From an uncultured Rhodospirillales bacterium (GTDB lineage: Bacteria > Pseudomonadota > Alphaproteobacteria > Rhodospirillales > Casp-alpha2), in the NCBI GenBank assembly GCA_938074585.1, contig CALJEW010000056.1, forward strand, positions 1 to 14,207: 14,207 bases of DNA, read 5' to 3'. Each line of letters starts with the position of its first letter. Within the stretch, counting starts at the first letter, position 1. The notes under the pieces are model-generated. The model saw only the letters and a program-made list of their open reading frames with translations, searched no databases and was not told the DNA's origin. The position numbers were made by a program, and so were the translations under genes. Positions 1 through 6,512 of this stretch are shown piece by piece.

Positions 1-57
1 TTGTTTTAAAATATATCGAAATTATATGGCAGGGTTTCCCCAGCCGTATATGAATAG

Positions 58-87
58 AAAAAGGGCCACACCTTTATGGGGTGCGGC
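58..87 (-). terminator. Rho-independent terminator of the gamma-glutamyltransferase gene
   Basis: Read on the minus strand, an 8-bp stem (GCCGCACC pairing with GGTGTGGC, one G-U pair; plus-strand arms 65-72 and 80-87) closes a 7-nt loop and is followed by CC and five T residues (plus-strand A run 58-62). It lies about 30 nt past the stop codon at 118. The plus-strand reading has a shorter T run (90-93) after the same stem, so it might also stop transcription entering from the left. Confidence 0.6.
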
Positions 88-117
88 ACTTTTATGTCTA
101 AAGGGTCTCATCTCGAT

Positions 118-1713
118 TTAATAACCAATCGCACTTCCGTCTTTACGCGGGTCAGAGCCACCAGCAAGCGTGCCGTTGTCCCAATCAATCATAATTGCTT
201 GTGAACCGCCAATTGGTTTTGCCGGAGAAATGACGTTGTGCCCTAAAGCTTGGATAGCAGCTTTTGTTTCGTCACTAAATCCACTTTCCATCTCAACATC
301 GTTGGTTCCGGGTATAGGGAACAAACGCGGGCGGTCTTGCGCTTCTTGGATGTTATCCCCGTACTCAAATAAACGGCTTAAGAAGTGCATATGACCATGA
401 GATTGGTAATGCCCGCCCATAACACCAAATGGCATAACGGCGCGACCATCTTTATAAGCCATACCCGGAATGATCGTGTGAAGGGGGCGTTTGTTTGGTG
501 CAATGCAATTGGGGTGGTTTGGATTAAGCACAAACCCTTGCCCGCGGTTGGTTAACATAACCCCAGATTGAGGTGCTAATTGAGCACTACCAAAATTGCT
601 GAATAGGGTATTGATAAAGCTACAGCAATTGCGATCTTTATCAACAACACTAATATAAACGGTATCTTCGTGTTTTGGTAATGTGACCGCTGGTAAATCG
701 ACAAGTGCCCGCTCAGGATTAATTTTAGAGCGTAAATCATCGGCGTGTGCCTGAGATAACATTTTTTCAACAGGTATAAATGATTGCGTTGGGTCCGCAA
801 GGGTTGCATCCCTATCGTAATACGCAAGGCGACTTGCTTCAATTTCTAAATGAAGGCGTGCCACAGAATCAGCTTCATGTTGGGATGGATCGAACCCAGA
901 CATAATATTCATCATTAATAAGGCAATGATGCCCTGACCATTCGGTGGGCATTCATAAATATCATGACCACGGAAATGGGTTTTGATTGGAGTCACATAA
1001 TCGCCTTTGGCGTTGGCAAAATCTTCCATGGTGTGTAAGCCACCTAGGCTTTGCAGGTAGCTGACCATGTCTTCAGCTACTTCACCCGTATAGAACGCAT
1101 CACGCCCATGTCTTGAGATCTTTTCCATGGTTGCAGCTAATTCTGGCTGATGATGGACATCGCCTGGGTTCATCGCCGCGCCATTCGGCAAAAACCGTTT
1201 GCGGGCGTTGGCATCGTTGTTAAGTAAATCAAATTGTGAGTGCCAATCAATACTGACGCGCTCTGTAATTGCATACCCATTTTTTGCAAAATCAATCGCA
1301 GGGGCTAGTAATTCAGCTAGTTCCATTGTGCCGTGGTCTCTGCTTAGTTGATACCAGGCATCAATGACACCTGGTATAATTACAGAGTGAGGAGATTGAC
1401 GCTCAATGCTTGTGATCCCTTGGGATTGATACCATTCTGCTGTTGCAGCAGCAGGGGCGCGGCCTGAGCCATTGAAGGCAAAAGGTGTTTTTGCTCCGTT
1501 TGGGGAATAAAGACAGAAATTATCGCCCCCGATTCCGGTTGATTCTGGTTCAACAACACATTGCACAGCACATGCGGCAATTGCGGCATCCATTGCGTTC
1601 CCGCTTTTTTTAAGAATCTCAACCGCTGTCATAGATGCCATTACGTGAGATGTAGATGCCATTCCATTACGCGAACGAACAACGGAGCGGCCGGGGAGGT
1701 CAAGATTTCGCAA
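118..1713 (-). CDS. Gamma-glutamyltransferase-family Ntn hydrolase, cytoplasmic type
   Basis: Members are made as one chain that cleaves itself before a Thr, which becomes the N-terminal nucleophile; they hydrolyse or transfer gamma-glutamyl groups, or act as related acylases. Numbered from the TTG start (531 residues), the family N-terminus LPGRSVV is followed by the SGNAMDAAIAA and GIGGDNF blocks. The expected nucleophile is Thr351 in DTVYISVVDKD, and the Gly-Gly pair of the oxyanion hole lies near 433-434 (VMGGHYQSHGH). No signal peptide is visible, unlike the periplasmic E. coli enzyme, so a cytoplasmic location is likely. The start is set by GAAGGA placed 7 nt before TTG 1713; an upstream in-frame GTG at 1728 would add five residues but has no Shine-Dalgarno sequence. 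The gene is divergent from the tctC operon. Family assignment is secure; the substrate is unknown, and a YwrD-like or acylase role is possible. Confidence 0.88.
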   Translation of the reverse strand: MRNLDLPGRSVVRSRNGMASTSHVMASMTAVEILKKSGNAMDAAIAACAVQCVVEPESTGIGGDNFCLYSPNGAKTPFAFNGSGRAPAAATAEWYQSQGITSIERQSPHSVIIPGVIDAWYQLSRDHGTMELAELLAPAIDFAKNGYAITERVSIDWHSQFDLLNNDANARKRFLPNGAAMNPGDVHHQPELAATMEKISRHGRDAFYTGEVAEDMVSYLQSLGGLHTMEDFANAKGDYVTPIKTHFRGHDIYECPPNGQGIIALLMMNIMSGFDPSQHEADSVARLHLEIEASRLAYYDRDATLADPTQSFIPVEKMLSQAHADDLRSKINPERALVDLPAVTLPKHEDTVYISVVDKDRNCCSFINTLFSNFGSAQLAPQSGVMLTNRGQGFVLNPNHPNCIAPNKRPLHTIIPGMAYKDGRAVMPFGVMGGHYQSHGHMHFLSRLFEYGDNIQEAQDRPRLFPIPGTNDVEMESGFSDETKAAIQALGHNVISPAKPIGGSQAIMIDWDNGTLAGGSDPRKDGSAIGY

Positions 1714-1726
1714 TATAATATCCTTC
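1714..1726 (-). promoter_or_regulatory. Ribosome binding site that decides the TTG start of the gamma-glutamyltransferase gene
   Basis: On the minus strand GAAGGA (1726-1721) precedes TTG 1713-1711 by 7 nt. The GTG at 1728-1726 lacks such a site and overlaps this one. The resulting N-terminus, Met-RNLDLPGRS, fits where family members usually begin. Confidence 0.6.
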
Positions 1727-1742
1727 ACAAGAAAGCTATTTC

Positions 1743-1771
1743 ATAATAATTAAAATTCACTGTGGATTCAA
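1743..1771 (-). promoter_or_regulatory. Sigma70-type promoter for the gamma-glutamyltransferase gene
   Basis: The minus strand shows TTGAAT (plus 1766-1771) and TATTAT (plus 1743-1748), matching the -35 box at 4 of 6 and the -10 box at 5 of 6 positions, with exactly 17 bp between them. Transcription would start near 1736, giving a leader of about 23 nt before the TTG start at 1713. That leaves room for the Shine-Dalgarno sequence, but the GTG at 1728 would have almost no leader. Confidence 0.5.
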
Positions 1772-1787
1772 AAGTTATTTGGGATAA

Positions 1788-1795
1788 GGTATACC
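1788..1795. promoter_or_regulatory. Possible operator, palindrome GGTATACC
   Basis: A perfect 8-bp palindrome sits in the divergent intergenic region, just upstream of the leftward promoter. GTATAC-centred palindromes resemble binding sites of GntR/FCD regulators, which often control carboxylate transporters, but no regulator gene is present here. An 8-bp palindrome can occur by chance. Confidence 0.2.
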
Positions 1796-1837
1796 ACGAG
1801 ATCAAAACATGGCAAGATATCGTAAAACCTGTTATGG

Positions 1838-1846
1838 TGATATATT
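1838..1846 (+). promoter_or_regulatory. Possible extended -10 promoter element for the tctC operon
   Basis: TGATATATT fits an extended -10 element (TGn plus TATATT) about 70 nt before the tctC start. No convincing -35 box stands 17 bp upstream, which an extended -10 can tolerate. The perfect TATAAT at 1898-1903 is too close to the start codon to be preferred. Confidence 0.25.
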
Positions 1847-1916
1847 AAAAAAGTGCTGTATTTTTGCGACTGAAAGGCTCTAATTGCCTTTTAGCGCTAT
1901 AATTAGGAGAAATATA

Positions 1917-2891
1917 ATGAAAAAGAAGATTTTAAACTATTTGTTTGCGGGTGTTGCAGCCGTTGGTTTATCCTCAGCAGCTACGTCAGTTCAAGCTGTA
2001 GATTTGCCATGTAAAACGGCTAAATTGATTGTTCCTTGGGGCGCCGGTGGCGGAACACATATTTTGTTCACTTTGATTGAAAAAACCATTTCAACTTTGG
2101 ATGTGAAAACAAAGTTGAAAGTTGTTACAATTGGTGGCCAGGGTGGAAACAAGGGCGCTAAAGAAGCTCATAACTCTAAGCCAGATGGTTGCACCTTGTT
2201 TGCTATTCACCAAAGTGCATTCACAAGTTACCTAAACGGTCGTATCGATTACCACTACAATGGTTTTGAGCCGATCGCTATGGTTACCTCAACACCTGAT
2301 ATTGTTGGTGCGTCAACTACGATGCCGTGGAATAATTTTGCCGACATGAAAAAAGCTGTTTTGGCGGATCCAGGAAAATACACCGTTGGTGCTACGTTCG
2401 GATCAACCAGCCAATTCTATTGGCAGGTACTAGAATCCAAAACAGGCATGAAGTTCAAGTACGTTCCATATGACGGAACTGCACAACGGACTAAAGCTTT
2501 GTTGTCAGGTACAATTAACCTAGGTGGCATTAACGTTGCTGCTAACCGTAAGCACATTGAAGGTAAGTCTGTTAAGGCATTCGCTATTGCAGCGGCAAAA
2601 CGTTCTTCATTCTTTCCAGATTTGCCAACTCTTAAAGAGCTAGGCGTCGATATGGTTTATGCGCTTGATCGTGGTATTGTTGCTCCATTGGGCACATCAC
2701 CAGATGCAATTAACTATTGGGCTGACGTTCTTAAGCAAGCAACTCAAGATGCTGGCTTACAAAAAGCAATTGCAGCTAAGGGTACAGACCTTGTTTTCGT
2801 AGGGCCAAAGCCTTACGCAGCTTGGGCTAAGAAAACCTACGCTGAGCACGAAAAAATTGCTATCGCTACGGGAGCATGGAAAAAGAAATAA
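1917..2891 (+). CDS. tctC: Tripartite tricarboxylate transporter, periplasmic binding protein (TctC/Bug family)
   Basis: This is the extracytoplasmic solute receptor that captures a carboxylate and delivers it to the TctAB membrane pair. The 324-residue protein starts with a Sec signal peptide: three lysines, a hydrophobic stretch at residues 5-22, and likely cleavage after Ala27 in SVQA-VD. The mature protein opens with the family strand KLIVPWGAGGG, and later blocks such as YVPYDGTAQRTKALLSG and the PDLPTLKELG segment are typical of Bug proteins. The ATG at 1917 is chosen because AGGAGA (1905-1910) stands 6 nt upstream and because it places the signal peptide correctly; a TTG at 1884 would prepend 11 non-family residues. 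The usual Asp of the first ligand loop (GGxTD) is His in this protein (GGGTH). It heads the tctCBA operon and is separated from tctB by a strong hairpin. Family is certain; the ligand is unknown. Confidence 0.93.
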   Translation: MKKKILNYLFAGVAAVGLSSAATSVQAVDLPCKTAKLIVPWGAGGGTHILFTLIEKTISTLDVKTKLKVVTIGGQGGNKGAKEAHNSKPDGCTLFAIHQSAFTSYLNGRIDYHYNGFEPIAMVTSTPDIVGASTTMPWNNFADMKKAVLADPGKYTVGATFGSTSQFYWQVLESKTGMKFKYVPYDGTAQRTKALLSGTINLGGINVAANRKHIEGKSVKAFAIAAAKRSSFFPDLPTLKELGVDMVYALDRGIVAPLGTSPDAINYWADVLKQATQDAGLQKAIAAKGTDLVFVGPKPYAAWAKKTYAEHEKIAIATGAWKKK

Positions 2892-2916
2892 TTTCTTGCT
2901 TGTTTAAATAAGTGAT

Positions 2917-2948
2917 CATAGTCCGGGTGAGCAATCATCCGGACTATG
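2917..2948 (+). promoter_or_regulatory. Intercistronic hairpin with GNRA tetraloop between tctC and tctB
   Basis: The arms at 2917-2930 and 2935-2948 pair as a 14-bp stem with one G-U pair, capped by GCAA, a GNRA-type tetraloop. The flanking TGA (2913-2915) and TCA (2949-2951) could extend it across a one-base bulge. No T run follows, so it is more likely an mRNA-stabilising or partially terminating element than a full terminator. That would let the binding protein be made in excess over the membrane subunits. Confidence 0.65.
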
Positions 2949-2982
2949 TCATTCTATAATTCCTTTAAGATGAGGCCTTCTT

Positions 2983-3477
2983 ATGAGACGTCTAAATCAA
3001 GACGCGGTAATTGCAATTTTTTTACTTTTAGCGAGCGGCATTCTTTTCTGGTCAACGTTTAGTATTCGAACACCTGACTACGGCGTTCTTACTCCTGCAG
3101 CATGGCCCCGGGTTATTATTTTTGCATTGGCTTTATTAAGCTTTTTATACCTGATCCAATCTTTGAAAAAAGGTGTGGATGACAACGCGGTTGCTGATCG
3201 CGAGCCTGGACTTAAAAGCTGGCTCGTCTATTGGCAAAACCCAATTTATTGTTTTGCATTCTTTTTAACTTACCTTCTGACCCTACCTGTTTTAGGCAGC
3301 CTAATCGGGGGTGTTTTATTTGTTTTCATTTTGATGAGCATTTTGGGTGGGGTCTCTAAAGAAAAGATTGTGACACACGCAGCCCTATCTTTGGCGACGG
3401 TTGGTGGGATGTGGTGTATTTTTACCTTTGGCCTTGAAGTTATTTTGCCTCAGGGCATGATTTTTTCTGCGTTTTGA
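2983..3477 (+). CDS. tctB: Tripartite tricarboxylate transporter, small membrane subunit (TctB family)
   Basis: This is the small, poorly conserved integral membrane partner of TctA. The 164-residue protein shows four hydrophobic segments: about 8-27, 40-60, a long stretch about 86-124 that may hold one or two helices, and about 130-152. The N-terminus, with RRLNQD before the first helix and a PAAWPRVI segment before the second, is typical of TctB. The ATG at 2983 has GAGG (2972-2975) 7 nt upstream. It lies after the tctC-tctB hairpin and 18 nt before tctA. Assignment rests on size, topology and position between tctC and tctA more than on any catalytic motif, since the family has none. Confidence 0.88.
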   Translation: MRRLNQDAVIAIFLLLASGILFWSTFSIRTPDYGVLTPAAWPRVIIFALALLSFLYLIQSLKKGVDDNAVADREPGLKSWLVYWQNPIYCFAFFLTYLLTLPVLGSLIGGVLFVFILMSILGGVSKEKIVTHAALSLATVGGMWCIFTFGLEVILPQGMIFSAF

Positions 3478-3495
3478 TTTGACGGGATTTGAGAC

Positions 3496-5154
3496 TTGGT
3501 TATTGAGAACGTACTAGCAGCATTAAACGAACTGGCGACGGTTCAAACGTTCATTTTAATGGTAATTGGTGTCGCGGGGGGGTTGATAGCGGGTGCCATT
3601 CCGGGCTTTACGATTGCCATGGCAGTTGTCCTTACATTACCGTTCACATTTGGCATGCCCGCTGTTCAAGGGATTGCGACCATGGTCAGCGTCCTTGTTG
3701 GTGGTTTGTCAGGCGGGCTTATGGCCGGTATTTTGACGGGTATTCCTGGAACGCCGTCATCTGTCGCGACCACATTTGATGGACATCCAATGGCAAAGGA
3801 GGGTCAAGCCGGTTTGGCTTTGGGTATTGGCGTTTGGTCATCGTTCTTTGGCGGCATAATTAGTGCAATACTTCTTATGACTTTGGCTCCACAACTGGCG
3901 AACATTGGTCTTGAGTTCCAGCCGTGGGACTATTTCATGCTTGTGATGTTTGCTTTAACAATTACGGCATCATTGGCGGGCAAAAATCTAATCAAAGGAT
4001 TAATCGCTGGTGTGGTTGGCTTGTTGGTTCGCACCGTAGGCGAAGATGAAGCCGTCGGTATGGCTCGTTTAAACTTTGGTAACGATGCTTTGTTACAAGG
4101 TTTTGATTTCATCGCGGTTCTTATTGGTCTGTTTGCATTTTCACGTTTGCTTCATGATGTTCGCGACCCTGTGTCTGCTCGAAAAAGGCTTTCCGCTGGT
4201 ACTGGCAATGGAAATATTAGTGTTGCGATTGAACACTTGGCGGCAATCAAAATTATCTTCAAGCACTGGACACTTCTTATTCGCTCATCTTTAATTGGCG
4301 TATTCACGGGCGTGCTTCCGGGTGCGGGTGGTTCAATTGCTAATATTTTGGCGTATGACCAAGCTAAAAAAACATCCAAAACACCAAGCAAGTTTGGTAC
4401 CGGAACTCCAGAAGGCATCATTGCCCCTGAAAGCTCAAACAATGCGGTTGAAGGCGGCGCGTTAATGACGCTTATGGCGCTTGGCATACCGGGCGATGTA
4501 ACCGCAGCCGTTATGTTAGGAGCGTTGCTTGTTCATGATATCGTACCCAGCCCAACCTTCATAACAGAAGAGCCTGTTCTGGCCTATTCAATATTCTTAT
4601 CATTCTTCGGTGCGACGTTCATGATGTTGGGGTTGCAGTCGGGCATGCTTCGTATTTTTGTTTTGGTTACCCGTGTTCGTATGTACATGTTGGCTGCAAT
4701 TATTTTGGGGCTGTGTGGAATTGGCGTTTATGCCATTCATAATGTTGAATTTGATTTATGGACATTGCTGTGGTTTGGTATTCTTGGTGTTTTGATGCGC
4801 CAATTTGGCTTCCCTTTAGCGCCTATGATTTTGGGTGTTGTGCTGGGTAATATTGCGGAGCTTAACTTAGCCCGTGCCATGGCGATAACGACAGATCTAA
4901 CGCTTTTTGTGACCCGCCCATGGGCATTGTTCTTCCTGATTATTGCTATCTTTTCATCAGCTTTCCCCATATATCAAGTTTATCGGGGCGCCAAAAAGTG
5001 GACGATGTTCTATCTACCAGTGGCATGTTTCGCAGTCTCCGGACCGTTGTTTATGATGGGCGGAGTTCCACGAACAACGCTGGCTGCTGTTGTCGTTTTA
5101 TTCGGCGCTTATACCCTTTGGCGTAGGCAACAAGCTGGCTGGGTTTTCGAATAG
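3496..5154 (+). CDS. tctA: Tripartite tricarboxylate transporter, large membrane subunit (TctA family), C-terminus cut by a tandem duplication
   Basis: This is the main translocation subunit of a cation-coupled carboxylate importer. Its 552 residues are mostly hydrophobic helices. The two family half-repeats are visible: GLIAGAIPGF near residue 30 with IPGTPSSVATTFDG at 83-96, and GVLPGAGGSIAN near 272-283 with PEGIIAPESSNNAVEGG near 305-321. The TTG start at 3496 has GGGA (3484-3487) 8 nt upstream. The odd part is the 3' end. A 28-bp tandem repeat (5124-5151 and 5152-5179) shifts the frame and makes the TAG stop at 5152. With only one repeat copy the frame would run on to TAA at 5225-5227, adding an acidic 15-residue tail (RDEEEIDEPQMSEGK) for 567 residues. 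The transmembrane core is intact, so the transporter may still work. Confidence 0.92.
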   Translation: MVIENVLAALNELATVQTFILMVIGVAGGLIAGAIPGFTIAMAVVLTLPFTFGMPAVQGIATMVSVLVGGLSGGLMAGILTGIPGTPSSVATTFDGHPMAKEGQAGLALGIGVWSSFFGGIISAILLMTLAPQLANIGLEFQPWDYFMLVMFALTITASLAGKNLIKGLIAGVVGLLVRTVGEDEAVGMARLNFGNDALLQGFDFIAVLIGLFAFSRLLHDVRDPVSARKRLSAGTGNGNISVAIEHLAAIKIIFKHWTLLIRSSLIGVFTGVLPGAGGSIANILAYDQAKKTSKTPSKFGTGTPEGIIAPESSNNAVEGGALMTLMALGIPGDVTAAVMLGALLVHDIVPSPTFITEEPVLAYSIFLSFFGATFMMLGLQSGMLRIFVLVTRVRMYMLAAIILGLCGIGVYAIHNVEFDLWTLLWFGILGVLMRQFGFPLAPMILGVVLGNIAELNLARAMAITTDLTLFVTRPWALFFLIIAIFSSAFPIYQVYRGAKKWTMFYLPVACFAVSGPLFMMGGVPRTTLAAVVVLFGAYTLWRRQQAGWVFE

Positions 5155-5179
5155 GCAACAAGCCGGCTGGGTTTTCGAA
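5124..5179 (+). repeat. 28-bp tandem direct repeat at the tctA 3' end
   Basis: Two adjacent 28-bp copies (5124-5151 and 5152-5179) differ at a single base, T5136 against C5164. That difference is synonymous (Ala) in the tctA frame. Because 28 is not a multiple of 3, the second copy is read out of frame and its first three bases form the tctA stop. Removing either copy restores an open frame to TAA 5225-5227, only 4 nt before the next start codon. Confidence 0.95.
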
Positions 5180-5231
5180 CGTGATGAAGAAGAAATTGAT
5201 GAACCACAAATGTCTGAAGGAAAATAAGTTA

Positions 5232-5741
5232 ATGGAATGGTGGCAAGAAATTTACAAAGCAATAAAGGACGCTAATGTTCGGCAAGTTGCTTATGTCCCA
5301 GACGCAGGGCACGCAAAATTAATACAAGCGTGTGTAGATGATGATGAAATAACAACAATTTCGCTTACGACTGAAGAAGAAGGTATCGCTGTTCTTTCTG
5401 GTGCTTGGTTGGGCGGCGATCGGGGCGTTTTGCTAATGCAATCGTCTGGTGTTGGTAATTGCGTTAATATGTTTTCGTTAGCAAAAACTTGCCAGTTCCC
5501 AATGGCTCTGTTCATAACGATGCGGGGGCAGTGGAAAGAGTTTAATCCTTGGCAGTTACCTATGGGATCAACAACGGAACCAACGCTCGAACTTGCGGGG
5601 TTCTCTGTTAATACGGCTGAAGATCCAAACGATGTTGCAGATTTTGCAGCAGCTACATTACACCACGCTTTTGTTGGTGGTGAAATGTCTGCGTTGTTGC
5701 TTCATCAGAAGCTTACTCCTGTTAAAACGTTTGGAAAGTAG
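5232..5741 (+). CDS. TPP-dependent 2-oxo acid decarboxylase-like enzyme, alpha (Pyr-domain) subunit
   Basis: This is the pyrimidine-binding half of a split thiamine-diphosphate enzyme related to sulfopyruvate decarboxylase ComD and phosphonopyruvate decarboxylase. The 169-residue protein contains RQVAYVPDAGH near 17-27 and the TTEEEGIAVLSGAW block at 46-59. By its spacing to Gly57, Glu48 best matches the Glu that activates the cofactor's aminopyrimidine. LLMQSSGVGNCVNM at 67-80 is typical of the family. The ATG at 5232 is chosen: AAGGA (5217-5221) stands 10 nt upstream. An in-frame GTG at 5181 would add 17 residues encoded by sequence that, in another frame, is the lost tctA tail. The beta-subunit gene follows after 8 nt. 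The product would be an aldehyde plus CO2; the actual oxo acid is not shown by the sequence. Confidence 0.82.
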   Translation: MEWWQEIYKAIKDANVRQVAYVPDAGHAKLIQACVDDDEITTISLTTEEEGIAVLSGAWLGGDRGVLLMQSSGVGNCVNMFSLAKTCQFPMALFITMRGQWKEFNPWQLPMGSTTEPTLELAGFSVNTAEDPNDVADFAAATLHHAFVGGEMSALLLHQKLTPVKTFGK

Positions 5742-5749
5742 GATACATC

Positions 5750-6358
5750 ATGACTTTAGACGCACAAAACTTTGCACTTCGACGCCGTGATATTGTTTCA
5801 GAACTGCTTAAAGGTCGTGGCGATATGCTTGTCGTTGCTGGCCTAGGGTCAACGGCATGGGATATTACAGCAGCTGGTGATCACGATTTATCGTTTCCTT
5901 TATGGGGGGCTATGGGTGGCTCGGTTAGTATCGGAATTGGTTTGGCAATTGCACAACCCAAACGCCGCATTTTAGTTATTACAGGTGATGGTGAAATGCT
6001 AATGGGAATGGGCAGTTTAGCAACGGCGGCACGTCTGAACTTACAGAATTTGTCTGTATGCGTTTTAGATAATGAACACTATGCCGAGACCGGCATGCAA
6101 ACCACGCATACTTCAACGGGCACAAACTTATCTGCTATTGCATCTGGCTGTGGGTTTCAAAATTCAGTCGCAGTGTCTTCTCAAAATGAATTAGCGGACG
6201 TTCTTCCTCGCTTACGGGAAGGGCCGGGTATGCAGTTTGCATCCATTAAGGTCCGAACAGAAAAACTTGGATTTTCATTACCACCAAAAGATGGTGTGTA
6301 TCTGAAAACACGATTCCGTAAAGCCATTCTTGGTGATGCTGCTGTGTTATCTAGCTGA
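5750..6358 (+). CDS. TPP-dependent 2-oxo acid decarboxylase-like enzyme, beta (PP-domain) subunit
   Basis: This is the diphosphate-binding half of the split TPP enzyme, related to sulfopyruvate decarboxylase ComE. In 202 residues it carries WGAMGGSVSIGIGLAIAQP (52-70) and the Mg-TPP motif starting with GDGEMLMG at 79-86 and ending with DN at 107-108, followed by EHYAETG. That spacing fits the GDG-x(24-27)-N signature. AGGA just before the ATG serves as ribosome binding site, and alpha stops only 8 nt upstream, so the two are co-translated. A terminator follows. Neither subunit would be active alone, because the active site forms between the Pyr and PP domains. Sulfopyruvate or phosphonopyruvate is possible, but no xsc, sulfolactate dehydrogenase or phosphonate gene is visible in the window. 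Confidence 0.82.
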   Translation: MTLDAQNFALRRRDIVSELLKGRGDMLVVAGLGSTAWDITAAGDHDLSFPLWGAMGGSVSIGIGLAIAQPKRRILVITGDGEMLMGMGSLATAARLNLQNLSVCVLDNEHYAETGMQTTHTSTGTNLSAIASGCGFQNSVAVSSQNELADVLPRLREGPGMQFASIKVRTEKLGFSLPPKDGVYLKTRFRKAILGDAAVLSS

Positions 6359-6383
6359 AACAAATTAGCTAACCAATAAATCT

Positions 6384-6432
6384 GGGCGGCGTGTTGGCTT
6401 TTATATATGATAGACATTCGCCGTCCTTTTTT
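6384..6432 (+). terminator. Rho-independent terminator after the TPP enzyme genes
   Basis: GGGCGGCG (6384-6391) pairs with CGCCGTCC (6419-6426) as an 8-bp GC-rich stem with one G-U pair. The loop is long (27 nt), and six T residues (6427-6432) follow directly. It lies 25 nt past the beta-subunit stop and implies that the aldehyde dehydrogenase gene can be transcribed separately. Confidence 0.65.
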
Positions 6433-6512
6433 GTCTTTTCATTGTGCCAAAAAAGCTCAATGATCTAGTGATTTACGGTCTTAGAAACAGTATTTCTGCG
6501 GAGAATTAACCC

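Noticed and set aside
3..53. Possible 3' end of a rightward gene at the left edge, ending in TGA 51-53
   Set aside because: Only 16 codons are visible with no recognisable motif; the hairpin at 65-87 would suit it, but that is not enough to call a gene.
1898..1903. Perfect TATAAT upstream of tctC
   Set aside because: It lies 13 nt before the ATG, so transcription would begin at or inside the Shine-Dalgarno sequence, and no -35 box stands at the right distance.
1884..1916. Upstream in-frame TTG start for tctC
   Set aside because: It would add 11 residues before the lysine-rich start of the signal peptide; the ATG at 1917 has AGGAGA at good spacing.
5181..5231. Upstream in-frame GTG start for the TPP alpha subunit
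   Set aside because: The added residues are non-homologous and the DNA is the former tctA tail in another frame; ATG 5232 has its own AAGGA.
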